A model generated the notes under the pieces. The model did no database searches and was not told where the DNA came from. It saw only the letters and a program-made list of their open reading frames with translations. From Gossypium raimondii (taxonomy: Eukaryota; Streptophyta; Magnoliopsida; Malvales; Malvaceae), in assembly GCF_025698545.1 (NCBI RefSeq), contig NC_068570.1, positions 55,075,924 to 55,139,923 on the forward strand: a stretch of DNA of 64,000 nucleotides. Reading direction: 5' to 3'. Each line of letters starts with the position of its first letter. Position 1 is the first letter of the stretch. The position numbers and the translations under genes are program-made. Of the stretch, positions 19,242 to 30,671 are shown piece by piece.

Positions 19242-22200
19242 ATGGGAAGCCTTTGCCTGGTTTTGGTGGTGTTGCAACTTTCATGGAGTATGTCTTCTTC
19301 TGTTCCTCCTTCATCCTCTCATTTATGTCTCCCACACCAGAGAGATGCTTTGCTCCATTTTAAAACCACCATTTCTGTTGATTGTGATTTTTATCATGAT
19401 GGTGGTTATCGAGACGATCCTTATCCCAGGATAGACATAGAGTCATGGAACAAAAGCATTGATTGTTGTTCATGGGAGGGAGTGAAATGCAACAACGTGA
19501 CTGGTGATGTAATCGGCATGGATCTTAGTCACAGTTGCCTTGTTGGTTCTCTCTTTGCAAGCAACAGCCTCTTTCAACTTCACAACCTCCAATGGCTTGA
19601 CTTGAGCTCCAACAACCTCAGAGGCTCTCTTCTTGAGAACACTAGCAGCTTGTTTCACTTTCATGGACTCCAACGACTCAACCTTGCTGATAATGGTTTC
19701 GATGGCATCATCTCATCAAAGTTATTTAGCCAGTTGGTGAGTTTAACCCATCTTAATCTCTCTTATAATGGGTTCTTTGATGATACTGAATCATATTTGA
19801 GATTTGATGGCCAAGGTTTCGACATGCTTGCAAGAAACTTGACCAAATTAAGAAACCTTGTGCTTGACACTGTAGATATGTCTGATGTTGCTCTTACTTC
19901 TTTCCTGAACTTGTCTTCATCACTAGAACATTTGAGTCTCAGTTGGTGTCAATTGCATGGGGAATTTGCAACTCAAGCTTTTCAGCTTCCAAACCTCAAA
20001 GTTTTAGATTTAAGTGGGAATGAGAATCTCGCAGGTTATCTCCCTAACACAAACTGGAGTAGTGGCCTTGAGTTGTTGGACCTTTCCGAATGTGGTTTTA
20101 GGGGGTCAATTCCAGCATCATTTGGAAATCTCACTCAAATCATTTCCGTTGGTTTAGAAGGAAATTCGCTTGAAGGACAGATTCCAGATGTTTTTGGAAA
20201 CCTTAGAAAATTAACTTCTTTGAGCTTTTCTTCATGCAATTTGAGTGGTCCACTTCCAATAACTATCTTCAACCTCACAAAAATTACCCAATTGGATTTG
20301 TCATATAATCACTTGGAAGGTCCCTTTCCAAATCATGTTGGTGAGCTTCAATTTCTAGAGGAACTTTGGTTATCATATAACTCTATAAGTGGTGGAGTAC
20401 CATCTTGGCAGTTTACTCTGCCATCTCTTCTACAGTTGGACCTCAGTTATAACAAACTAGTGGGTCCGATCGATCGAATTCAGAAGCCTAGTCCCATCCA
20501 AGAGGTTTATTTGAGTTATAATAACATTGGTGGTTCAATACCGTGTTCCATTTTTGATCTTGTGAACCTTACTTCACTTGATTTGTCATCGAACAACTTG
20601 AGTGGTCCAATACCAGATTCCATTTTTGATCTTGTGAACCTTACTTCACTTGATTTGTCATCAAACAACTTGAGTGGTGTCATCAAGTCAGATATGCTTT
20701 CGAAACTCACGAGTCTTGAATTTCTTGATGTTTCAAGTAATAGTTTATTATCATTAAGCACAAGCGGCAATGATGTGAACTCTTCTTTCCCCCAGCTTAC
20801 AACTGTGATATTCTCTGGTTGTAGCGTAAGGCAGTTCCCGAATTTCTTTCGAACATCGAAGTTGACATTTTTAAACCTTTCTAATAACCTGATTTCTGGT
20901 GGAATTTCCAAATGGGAAGCTGAAGGGTGGGAAGGATTGATATCGTTGGACCTTTCTCATAACTTTTTGACTGCTTTGGAGCAATTTCCGGGGAACAATT
21001 TGGGATATCTCAACCTTCGGTCCAACTTGCTTCAAGGACCAATTCTCTCAACTTGCTTGGATCCTCAAATTCCAAGTTCAAAGGAGTTGTCAGTGATTAT
21101 CATTTCAAAGAATAAATTGACAGGAAACATCCCTTCTTCTATTTGCAATTTAAGTTCACTTGATGTTTTGGACTTGTCCGAAAACAGCTTGAGTGGAACT
21201 ATTTCTGATTGTTTTGGAAATTTACGGTCTCTCGAGTTCTTGAATTTGCAGATGAACAACTTCTATGGCAAGATCCCTGATTCTTTTGTGAATAATAGTG
21301 AGTTGAGCCATCTTTTACTCAATGACAATCAGTTGGAAGGATTAGTACCACCATCTTTGGCTAATTCTATTTCATTGGAAGTTTTAAATTTAGGGAAAAA
21401 CAAGTTAACAGATAGGTTTCCCTATTGGTTAGCATCACTTCCAAAATTGCAAATTCTAATCCTGAGATTTAATAGATTTCATGGATCATTGCCTCATTCC
21501 TTAGCTTCATCTAGTTTCTCTGCGTTGCGAATAATTGATCTCTCTGTAAATGAGTTCACAAGTACATTGCCCATAAAACTCTTTCAAAATTTGAGAGCAA
21601 TGAAAGGTAAACAAGAGTGGTTCTACTCCACAACTTTCAGAAATATGATGATATATGGCAGTGGTATTTATGAAATTCCTGTGAATGTAACAACGAAAAG
21701 ATTGGAGCTCGAATTGACGGAGGCCGTGGCCATTTTTGTATCTATGGACTTGTCAAAAAACCAATTCTGTGGAAAAATTCCTGAGGAAGTCGGGCAACTT
21801 GTTTACCTACAAATGCTCAACTTCTCTCAAAACAACTTCATCGGTCCTATCCCAGCATCGTTTGGAAATTTGGTAGCACTTGAATCGTTAGATCTTTCAT
21901 CAAATAAGCTTGGCGGTAGGATTCCATCTGAAATGACAAATTTGACATTTCTTGAAGTGTTGAATCTTTCGGAAAATAATCTTGTTGGACCAATTCCTCA
22001 TGGGAATCAATTCAATACCTTTTCTAATGATTCCTACAGCGGTAACTTGGGATTGTGTGGATTACCATTATCCAAGCAATGTGTCAACCATGGGGGGGAC
22101 GAACTGCCTTCACCATTGGTGGTGGAACATAAAGGTTCTGAAATACCCTTCTTTTGGCAAGTTGTAATGATGGGGTATGTAAGTGGAGTGGTGCTAGGAC

Positions 22201-22322
22201 TGAGCATGGGTTACATTATATTTACAACCGGAAGACCATGGTGGTTTGTTAGAAAGGTGGAGAGAGACTGGCAATACAACTTCAAGAGGTGGGTACAAAG
22301 AAACAGAGTAAGAAGCAACTAG
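19242..22322 (+). CDS. LRR receptor-like protein (RLP), no kinase
   Basis: This is a plasma-membrane receptor-like protein of 1,026 aa in one exon. It resembles the Cf/Hcr and RLP6/RLP7/RLP12 type, whose members sense pathogen or developmental signals through SOBIR1-type adaptor kinases. A hydrophobic signal peptide covers residues about 1-20. An N-terminal cap follows with CLPHQRDALLHF and the pair CCSWEGVKC. Extracellular LRRs of the LDLSSNNLSG form then run to about 935, interrupted near 783-833 by an island with VNVTTKRLELEL. A short spacer precedes one membrane helix (about 970-995, GYVSGVVLGLSMGY) and a short basic tail without kinase. Many N-glycosylation sites are visible. Two adjacent LRR units are almost identical at DNA level. 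The frame is open throughout, so the gene looks functional; the ligand cannot be predicted. Confidence 0.93.
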   Translation: MGSLCLVLVVLQLSWSMSSSVPPSSSHLCLPHQRDALLHFKTTISVDCDFYHDGGYRDDPYPRIDIESWNKSIDCCSWEGVKCNNVTGDVIGMDLSHSCLVGSLFASNSLFQLHNLQWLDLSSNNLRGSLLENTSSLFHFHGLQRLNLADNGFDGIISSKLFSQLVSLTHLNLSYNGFFDDTESYLRFDGQGFDMLARNLTKLRNLVLDTVDMSDVALTSFLNLSSSLEHLSLSWCQLHGEFATQAFQLPNLKVLDLSGNENLAGYLPNTNWSSGLELLDLSECGFRGSIPASFGNLTQIISVGLEGNSLEGQIPDVFGNLRKLTSLSFSSCNLSGPLPITIFNLTKITQLDLSYNHLEGPFPNHVGELQFLEELWLSYNSISGGVPSWQFTLPSLLQLDLSYNKLVGPIDRIQKPSPIQEVYLSYNNIGGSIPCSIFDLVNLTSLDLSSNNLSGPIPDSIFDLVNLTSLDLSSNNLSGVIKSDMLSKLTSLEFLDVSSNSLLSLSTSGNDVNSSFPQLTTVIFSGCSVRQFPNFFRTSKLTFLNLSNNLISGGISKWEAEGWEGLISLDLSHNFLTALEQFPGNNLGYLNLRSNLLQGPILSTCLDPQIPSSKELSVIIISKNKLTGNIPSSICNLSSLDVLDLSENSLSGTISDCFGNLRSLEFLNLQMNNFYGKIPDSFVNNSELSHLLLNDNQLEGLVPPSLANSISLEVLNLGKNKLTDRFPYWLASLPKLQILILRFNRFHGSLPHSLASSSFSALRIIDLSVNEFTSTLPIKLFQNLRAMKGKQEWFYSTTFRNMMIYGSGIYEIPVNVTTKRLELELTEAVAIFVSMDLSKNQFCGKIPEEVGQLVYLQMLNFSQNNFIGPIPASFGNLVALESLDLSSNKLGGRIPSEMTNLTFLEVLNLSENNLVGPIPHGNQFNTFSNDSYSGNLGLCGLPLSKQCVNHGGDELPSPLVVEHKGSEIPFFWQVVMMGYVSGVVLGLSMGYIIFTTGRPWWFVRKVERDWQYNFKRWVQRNRVRSN
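20546..20676 (+). repeat. 72 bp in-frame duplication of one LRR unit
   Basis: The 72 bp starting ttccatttttgatcttgtga at 20546 are repeated from 20618. There is one difference over the shared stretch to about 20676 (tcatcgaac versus tcatcaaac). The period equals one 24-residue LRR, so the frame is kept. Confidence 0.9.
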
Positions 22323-23516
22323 CTTGTATCCAACATCTTGCTTAGGTGAGTTTCTTTTCTAATAAGTATTTCATGAGCTTCGTCTTTCTTAATCTAATAT
22401 TTAATTTAAAACATGTTTTTTTTTTCTGTTATTGTAATTTGTGATAGTGGCATTGGAACTCGGAGCTAAATTGGATGGGAAGATTCCTTGAGAGTGATTA
22501 GAATAAATAAGTGGGAGTGTTATTAATTTAGCAAATGATATGAATGTCTTTGTGTTCATCATAATTCCTAAATTTATATTTGTGGGTATTATGTAATTAT
22601 GTTTAAGTACTGCATAAACTTAAACTATTAAGCTAACTACCAAACTCTTGTTGTATGAATTCCAATACCAAAATTTTAATATTTATTAAATAGAAATTTT
22701 AACTTAATTTATTAATTTTAATATTTATAAGTTAAATTATTGTTAACTATTAAAATAAAATATTTGAAAGAATTTTTCTTATTAAATTATACTGTGGTAA
22801 TATTAAATTTAAAAAATCAAATTTGATGGCAAAATTAAGTAAAATTCAAAATTAAAACAGTAAAATTTAATCACTTAAGAGTTTAATGGTAAATTTACTT
22901 GACAAATATCAAATACAACTAAGATTAATAGTAAAATTAAACCGTAGGACTTCTATTCATCTTTCATAATTTTAAATATCCATAAAATCTCTACACTCAT
23001 GTATAACGTTTCTAGTTTTACTCATAATCATCACTAATTTCAAAACATCTAAACCCACATTCGAAGCCTTAAATTCCTCGTAATCAAATCCCAACTTTCA
23101 TAGACTTTGACTCATCTAGTCTTCAAAGCCTACCATCCTGGAAATAATTATCACTAATTTCATCCATATCCCATCACATGCAACTTTCCACACTTATATT
23201 ATTATCTTTTAAGCTAAATTTGATCATCGATATTTTAAGAGGAATCAAATTTAATCACCAATATTTTGAAAAAAAAAATCGGATTGATTTTTAATGGAAA
23301 TGTTGACTAAAATGTTACATTTTAAACATAACACCTTACATGACAATTCACGATACTTCATGTTAATATTTTTGAAATTTTATGAACTTTTTATAATTTT
23401 TTTGAATTTATTTATTTTTATATTTTTAAATTATATGTTGATGTGACTTATAAGATAAGTAGTGTTATGTCAAGCATGAAGTGCATGTGGACAAATTGAG
23501 CTAAAAAAATAAGAGC
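22323..23516. other. RLP 3' region and AT-rich spacer
   Basis: The 3'UTR of the RLP lies directly after the stop; a possible small 3'UTR intron starts with gtgagt at about 22347. The rest is AT-rich. Phrases such as aatttgatcatcgatatttta followed by gacttataagataag resemble decayed fold-back repeats of the kind at 42768-43249, but I could not define ends. No gene is visible. Confidence 0.4.
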
Positions 23517-23805
23517 CAAGTTGACAAAATTATGTAAATGTTGAAAGCTAAATTTATTATTATGCCAAATTTCTAATACGAAAAATTTAGTTTAATTAAC
23601 CCTAGGTCCCTACCTATTCTCTTTCTATTTTTAAAATTTAGTCTCTTTAATTACTTTTCTAATTTAAAATTAAAATCTAATTGGTACAATTAACGAGCTT
23701 CTATCACATTTGAATATGTGACATTTTAATATTAAAAGTTTAATTTAAAAATCAAAATTTAATTCATAACACATTAAATTTAACATAAATAAATTAACAA
23801 TATTA
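23517..23805. repeat. Second copy of the dispersed repeat at 14049-14343
   Basis: It aligns over about 290 bp in the same orientation with the copy at 14049-14343, with small indels (for example ccctaggtccctacctatt against ccctcggtccctacctata). It is non-coding and the family is not recognised. Confidence 0.75.
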
Positions 23806-23874
23806 TCGAAAGTTTATGTTTTCAAAATTAAAATAAAAGTAAAATAAATTATAAAATGCTAAGTGAAACGATGT

Positions 23875-24316
23875 TTATGGTGGAATTTGCAATGGGTGCG
23901 AATTCTTCGGGTTCAAAGAGCAATGTCGGTCGGGAAACTAAGAAGGTCTGTATAAGATTGGATTTACCGCTAGATACGAATGACCTGAAGGTGGATGAAA
24001 ACAGACAGAATATATAGAGTTCGAGCATACCTAGGGTGTCGTACAAATCAACATTGCTGGAGGCTTCACTGGTTCCTGCGCAGAATGTGTCCATGGAGGA
24101 GGATTTTGCACTCATGGACAGCGATGTGATCACAAAGATGGTGGATGGTGTTCCATCGATAACATTCTCAAATCGTGTCCATGAGTACATTGAACGTAGG
24201 ATGACGAGAACAATCATCGTGAAATTGTTGGGAAGTAGAATAGCATTTAATGCTTTATTGAGTAGGGCTTCTTTGTTGTGGAATCCCAAGTACTCGATTC
24301 AAATGATAGACCTCGA
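23875..24316 (+). pseudogene. LINE ORF1 (DUF4283-type) remnant, upstream half
   Basis: This is a gag-like ORF1 fragment of a plant LINE. The segment around 24130-24310 contains RTIIVKLLGSRIAFNALL and WNPKYSIQMIDLD, the usual core of DUF4283 nucleic-acid-binding proteins. Upstream there are stop codons (for example at about 24016). The fragment is cut by the Copia element at the ctcga target site and continues at 29581. It is not a functional gene. Confidence 0.75.
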
Positions 24317-24504
24317 TATTAGAGAATAGAAGTAGTTAGTCAGTTAGTGAGGTTGTTACTCAATTTAGAAAGCCTTTATATACTGTACATTAAGAATTAA
24401 GAGGTAGGCAAATTTGAATAAACAACAAGAAGTTTATTCTATCATTTCACTCTCTGCTTCTTTTTGTTTGGATAGTTGTTTTCTTACTTTACCTAGTTCT
24501 TTCA
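24317..24504 (+). repeat. 5' LTR of the Copia element
   Basis: It starts tattagagaatagaag and ends tagttctttca. It should hold promoter and poly(A) signals; ctttatatactg near 24373 is a TATA-like candidate. Confidence 0.9.
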
Positions 24505-24518
24505 TGGTATCATTCGCC
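24505..24518 (+). other. Primer-binding site (tRNA-Met type)
   Basis: tggtatcattcgcc directly follows the LTR. Its first eight bases match the usual plant Copia initiator-tRNA-Met primer site, tggtatca. Confidence 0.8.
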
Positions 24519-24542
24519 AAGTGATTCTGGTCATTGCTTCTC

Positions 24543-27500
24543 ATGGCTTCCGCTGATTCAGCGTCCGGTGAACCTAGCTCCGGTGTATTTGCTGCCGATC
24601 GAGTCACAACAGTTCTTCCTCGACATGAAGTGGTCAAACTCGATGAAGGTACTTACCTTCAATGGCGTAAACAGGTAAAGCTGATTGTTAATGGCTATGG
24701 ACTCGCAGGTTTTTTAGATGGCACTGTTGCTCCGCCGTCGCGATTCATCGCTCTACCCGATGGATCTCGTGCTCCAAATCCGGCGGCTCAAGTCTTTACG
24801 CAGCAAGATCAACTGCTAATGTCCTGGCTTCTTTCTACTGTAACTTCCTCTCATCAATCCTCCTTTGATGATGCTTGCACGGCGTGCGACATATGAAGCA
24901 TGGCCGGTAATCTTTTTACCGCTGATACGGGCGCCAAGCAGTCGAGGATTCGGCATGAACTTCACTCGTTGAAGAAAGGTAATCTTTCGATTAAGGCGTA
25001 TGTTGCTCGGATTAAAGATTTATGTGCTATGCTAGATGCTTCTGGCTCTCGTATCTCCGATGAAGAAAAGATCGAAGTGGTGCTTGCGGGTTTGCCGTCG
25101 GAGTTTGAGGCGGTTATCTCCTCTGCTCGTTTGTCGCCTGTAGTTCTGTCGTTGCAACGTCTGGTGGATGCGCTAGTCGATTGTGAGAGTCGTCAAGATC
25201 GAGTGTTGCAGGAGGTCAGTTTGAACGCGAATCTTGTTGAAAATGAGCCATCGGTGGAAGGGGCCGGTCGTGGAGGTCGTGCGTCTATTCGTGGTCGTGG
25301 CCGGTTCATCAGATCTCGTGTTCAATGCCAGATCTGTAGTCAGTTTGGTCATGTGGCTCAAAAATGCTATTATCGGTATCACCGAGACTCAAATGAAATG
25401 TCTTGTGTTGAAGGTTGTGATTCTGGAACTTTTGTGCAAAATGGTGATGAACAGATGGTTGCTCCTCATCAGAAGAGTCAAAGAATTTTTTATGGTCAAG
25501 GGAGTCATGCTGGTCAAAATAGATATGTTAGTCAAAATGTGTGTGCTGGCATGCAAAATAGGTCATTACCACGTGGGCCACATGTGTCCAATGCACAAAA
25601 TGATGCCTACAAGCCCAGTTTGTCTAAATTCGGTCATGATGCTGGGCAAGGGTATAGTGGAGACACTTTACATGGGTTCACTACTGGAAATGGACAGTGG
25701 CGCGGTTCTAGTGGAAATAAATCCCATGGACAAAATGTCCAGTTTAATGATGGACCGAATGTTCAACACTCTTCTCATGGACCGAATGTTCAGTTTAATG
25801 CTGGGCCGAATTTTGTACCATCCTCTAATTTTGTTCAACTTGATCAAGATGATCCCGGCTCGCCTGAACCGATTGGTGATGGACTAGGTGTTGGCGGTCC
25901 GGTTCTAAAATTTACCAAACCGCGTGCTAGGGTCTATACCGGATCTAATCCATGTATTGGGCTTCCACGGCTAGGGGATTTACATGCGTCTGATTATTCT
26001 GATCCTTCAGTATCAGATTCTCATGTTAATACGGCTCAGCTTGCATCCAGTACTGGTAATGATGATTCATACATTCCAGTGTGCGGTGGCACCACGTCTT
26101 GGTATCCTGACTCGGGAGCAAGTCATCATGTCTGTCGTGATGTGTCAGCTTTACGTAATGTCACGCCATACTCAGGTAAGTCATCTCTTTTAATGGGTGA
26201 TGGTACTCCTGCGGCAATTTCATCAATTGGTACGGCTATTTTACCTACTCAAGATAAATCGTTACGGTTATCAAATGTTTTATGTATGCCACGTATACGG
26301 AAAAATCTCTTATCTGTCTCACAGTTTGCTCGTGATAATGATGTGTTTTTTGAGTTTCACCCTACCTATTGTGTTATTAAGGATACGGTGACTCGGGAGA
26401 TATTGCTGACGGGCCGCATTCATGATGGTCTATATCAGTTTTCTGTCCCAGCGGTTTCTATGTTGCCTACGACTACTCCGTTTGTTGCTCATTCTCAAGT
26501 TCCACATACAGTTTCAACTACTTCTGTATTTGCTTTATGGCATAATCGTTTAGGCCACCCGTCGACTTCTGTGGTCAAAAATATTCTAAATAAATGTAAT
26601 GTTGTTTCAAATAAAATTGGTCTGGATGGTATATGTACTGCGTGTCAAAAAGGCAGGTCACATAAGTTGCCTTTCTCCCCTTCGACTACTAGCTATCGTC
26701 CTTTTGAATTGGTGGTGTCTGATCTTTGGGGTCCTGCACCTGTTGCATGTGGTGATAAGAGATATTATGTTTCGTTTATTGATATGTGTACCAGGTTTAC
26801 TTGGGTTTATCTTTTACGTCAAAAAGCTCAAGCACTTGAATGTTTTACTCAGTTTCAACAGTTGATTAAGACACAGTTTGGCAAGTCTATTAAGCAGTTT
26901 CAGAGCGATTGGGGAGGTGAATATCGTGGGTTTACGTCTGTCTTAGAATCTCAGGGGATCATTCATCGACTGACCTGTCCGTATACTTCAGAACAAAATG
27001 GAGTAGCCGAGTGAAAACATCGTCACATTATTGAAATGGGGATTACGTTGTTGGCTCATGCAAATTTGCCTATGGAATACTGGGGGTATGCGTTTTGTTG
27101 TGCGGTTCATCTCATAAATCGACTTCCCACGGTTGTACTTCAGGACAGTTCTCCGTTTAAAGAACTGTATGGAAGTGATCCGACCTATGATCATCTTCGA
27201 GTGTTTGGTTGCTGTTGTTATCCTTACTGACGTCCGTTTGTGGGTCGTAAGTTAGAATTTCGGTCTCAGCCGTCAACTTTTTTGGGCTACAGTCCTCGTC
27301 ACAAGGGGTATCAATGTCTTTTACCAGATGGTAAGGTTAAAATTTCAAGGCATGTGGTCTTTGATGAGCAGAGGTTTTTGTTTACCGAGACTAGTTCAGA
27401 CAAGTCTGTATCAACAACCGGTCAGACTAGTTCGACAGTTGTTCCTCTTGTATGGCCACCTTCATCCTCGACTCTTGAGCCATGCATGATGACACCGTCG

Positions 27501-29390
27501 GTACAAGGGGTGTCGTCTCAGCCTACTGATCCTGTATTAGATGTTAGTGTGGAGCAGCCCTAGTCTCATGATCCTTCAACTGATGTTAGGACTGGGTTGG
27601 GTAGTCTTCCAGCTCATGATTATTCAGCTAATGATGGAACTGAGTTGAGTAATCTTCCATCAGAGCATGGCTCGGGATTCTCCAGTGATACCAATGCTCT
27701 CTCTTCGTCTAATATGGGACTGTCTGCAGGTGTTTCGTCGGCATCTGATGGTCAGGTTAATAGGACAGCTGTGGGCAATACTCACCCAATGGTTACTCGC
27801 GCTAAAGCAGGGGTTTACAAGCGTAAGGTTTTAAGTGTTGAAGCTGTTGAACCGACTACAATTGAAGAAGCTCTGGCTACTGTTGAGTGGCGCACTGCTG
27901 CGCAAGATGAGTATAATGCTCTTATGCGTAATTCCACATGGGAGCTCGTTCCTGCTCCATATAATCGTAAGGTCATTGGGTGCAAATGGTTGTTCCGAAT
28001 CAAGAAGAATTCTGATGGCACTATTGCTCGATATAAGGCTCAATTAGTTGCAAAAGGTTACTCTCAAGTTCCGGGTTGTGATTTTAAGGAAACGTTTAGT
28101 CCAGTGGTCAAACCGGCTACTATCAGAGTTATTTTGTCTATTGCTGTGTCTAGGGGGTGGTCACTTCGACAAGTGGATGTGAATAATGCGTTTCTAAATG
28201 GTGACCTTGACACTGAAGTTTTTATGCATCAACCTCCCGGTTATGTTCAATATGGCTCAGATGGCAGACCTTTGGTGTGTCGCTTGAAGAAAGCGTTGTA
28301 TGGTCTTCGTCAGGCTCCTCGTGCCTGGTTTGAAAGGCTAAAAGGATTTCTAGTCTCCGTGGGGTTTGTAGTTTCAAAGTCTGATGCTTCCTTGTTTGTT
28401 CGAGTTGTACCAGCGTCAACATTATATGTGCTTGTGTACGTTGATGATATTATTATCACTGGAGATATGCCTTCTGTCATAGAGTGGTTTGTTAATTTAC
28501 TGAATAGTGAGTTCTCGCTTAAGGACATGGGTGATCTTCATTATTTTCTTGGGATAGAGGTTAATCGTTCTTCATCAGGTTGCCTTCATCTCTGTCAGAA
28601 GAAGTATATACGTGATATTTTTATACGTTGTTCGATGGAGAATGCAAAGAGTGTTCATACACCGATGGTTAGTTCCTCTGTTATGACTCGCGATGGTGGT
28701 GAGCGGCTACAGGATCCGACTGAATACAGGAGTCTTGCAGGAGCATTACAGTATGTCACTCTTACGCGGCCTGATGTTGTCTATGCTGTTAATCGAATAT
28801 GTCAATTTATGCATTGTCCTACTTCCATTCATATGACTGCCCTGAAGCGCATTTTGAGGTATTTAGGTGGTACGATTGATTTTGGAATTGTGTTTCGTCC
28901 ATCCACTAGTTTGTACTTAGTTGGATATGCTGATGCAAACTGGGGATTACATTTTGATGACTGGAGGTCTACTACTGGATACTGTGTTTATTTCGGACAT
29001 ACACCTGTGTCATGGTGTACGAAGAAACAACAGGTTGTTGCTCGGTCTACTGCTGAGGCAGAATACCGAAGTCTTGCTGCAGTTACTAGTGAGGTTACGT
29101 GGCTTTTGTCGCTACTTAAAGAATTACATGCTCGGTCTAATAGTGTTCCTCAAATTTGGTGTGATGAGTTCTGGGCGGTTGCGATTCTTTGCAAATCTCG
29201 TTCTTCATTCAAAGTTTAAGCATGTTGAGTTAGATTTATTTTTGTTCGTGAAAAGGTTCTTGATGGCACGGTTGTTGTTGGAGAAGTTCCGGTGCGTGTG
29301 ATCGTCGTCGATGTTCTCACTAAGCCCATTTCGTCATCGAGTTTTACTCGTTTTGAGTTTTCTACTGGTCTTGCTCAGAGAAGATGGATG
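24543..29390 (+). pseudogene. Copia gag-pol polyprotein, degenerate
   Basis: One long frame encodes, in order: a UBN2-type gag with a CCHC knuckle (CQICSQFGHVAQKC) near 25330; an aspartic protease with DSGAS near 26110; a GAG-pre-integrase motif (LWHNRLGHPS) near 26535; an integrase core from about 26700; and a reverse transcriptase from about 27930 with the YVDD box near 28440. RNase H follows from about 28920. The frame is broken by in-frame stops at 24894, 27012, 27228 and 27561, and by two single-base frameshifts near 29175 and 29250 in the RNase H region. The order protease, integrase, RT, RNase H defines Copia; it resembles RE1-type elements. It cannot make a full polyprotein. Confidence 0.9.
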
Positions 29391-29392
29391 AA

Positions 29393-29580
29393 TATTAGAG
29401 AATAGAAGTAGTTAGTCGAGTTAGTGAGGTTGTTACTCAATTGTAAAGCCTTTATATCTTGTACATTAAGAATTAAGAGGTAGGCAAATTTGAATAAACA
29501 ACAAGAAGTTTATTCTATCATTTCACTCTCTGCTTCTTTCTGTTTGGCTAGTTGTTTTCTTACTTTACCTAGTTCTTTCA
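29393..29580 (+). repeat. 3' LTR of the Copia element
   Basis: It is the same length as the 5' LTR and has the same ends. A purine-rich candidate polypurine tract, cagagaagatggatga, precedes it. Confidence 0.9.
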
Positions 29581-29808
29581 CTCGAGAATTACTTTTTTCT
29601 AGTTTGATTCCAAGATAAGGACGATTTTAATAGGGTTTTGGTTGGGGGGCCGTAGGTATTTTTTGGCCATTACTTGACTGTCCGACCATGGTTGTCGAAC
29701 TTCTTGAGGGCCTAAAATGAAATCGATTCTCAGGTGGTGTGGATAAGGCTTTTGGTTTTATCTGAAGGGTACTACTTAGACTGTCTCTTTAGAGTGATTG
29801 GGCAAACT
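29581..29808 (+). pseudogene. LINE ORF1 (DUF4283-type) remnant, downstream half
   Basis: This continues the fragment ending at 24316. Its frame carries FQDKDDFNRVLVGGP and YYLDCLFRVIGQTV, the usual continuation of plant DUF4283 proteins, with in-frame stops. One copy of the target duplication must be discounted to align the two halves. Confidence 0.7.
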
Positions 29809-30671
29809 GTAACAACCGTTTTTCAGTAGTATGAGAACTTTGGAACCCTGTACTCCGACGATTGAGTCCGTAAATATTATTAGTTAATATTTACGAGTTT
29901 ATATTAGTGACGTATTGAATTTCGGTTTGGTAATTTCGAATTCGAGAGTTCCAATTATGATCATTTTAGTGAAGACTGCGCAAGCAAAATTTCTAGACAG
30001 GATTATTATCGAAAATTACAAATTTCGGGATTTAATTCGAGTTTAAATCATATTAATTTTTATTTTAAAACTTAATTTTGATTATATACGAGCACAATAT
30101 TATATTTATTAGATTTTATATTTTTATTTATTTATTTATTTCAAATGATAGATGGCAGTATATTAAGCACATTCAAGTTGTTTGGATGAAGAAAGAATTG
30201 AATCAAACAAGGATTAAGTCCTACTTTGTTCGCAAGTAACCTAATAAATCCTATTAATTAACTTTATAATTTTAAAAGAGTAGGGTCAATTTTTTTTAAA
30301 ATCTTATAATCATTAGATTCTAATAGGTCGATTTTGTTATTTTTAATAAATTTTTTATATTTTTATAAATTTTTGCTTTTAAATAATTTTTAAAATTAAA
30401 AGGACTTAATTGATTTTTTAAAAATTTGTTATTAAGATTTTTTACCCTTTAGTCTTATTAGTTTCAAACATTTTTAATTTGCTTCCAATAAAAGAGTAGG
30501 GTTAAATTGAATAAATGCATAAAGTTGAGAACTAAATTTATGATTATACCTTATACAAACACCAAGTTTAAACAAAAGTGCTGTTTTGGTCACTCTTGTA
30601 AGGTATAGAGATTAATTTGTCATTTTTTCAGTAGGGGACTAAAATGCAATCCAAGATATAATAGAGGGGTT
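29809..30671. mobile_element. Possible LTR start, then AT-rich spacer
   Basis: At 29809 the LINE frame stops abruptly and tgtaacaaccgtttttcag begins, which looks like a plant Gypsy LTR start. The next 200 bp (tccgacgattgagtccgtaaatatt) read like an LTR, but no matching end or target duplication was found. The rest to 30671 is AT-rich, with phrases (aattgaataaatgcataaagttgag) shared by other dispersed repeats here. Confidence 0.35.

Larger units (their letters stand above)
24317..29580 (+). mobile_element. Ty1/Copia retrotransposon, structurally complete, inactivated
   Basis: Two 188 bp LTRs (24317-24504 and 29393-29580) bound an internal region with a tRNA-Met-type primer site and a degenerate gag-pol frame. 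A perfect 5 bp target duplication ctcga flanks the element (24312-24316 and 29581-29585). By eye the LTRs differ by five or six substitutions and two single-base indels, so the insertion is neither brand new nor very old. LTR ends are TA..CA instead of TG..CA. It sits inside a LINE ORF1 remnant. Confidence 0.92.

Noticed and set aside
23849-24289. 146-codon minus-strand frame
   Set aside because: It is antisense to the LINE ORF1 remnant, whose + strand translation shows the real DUF4283 core.
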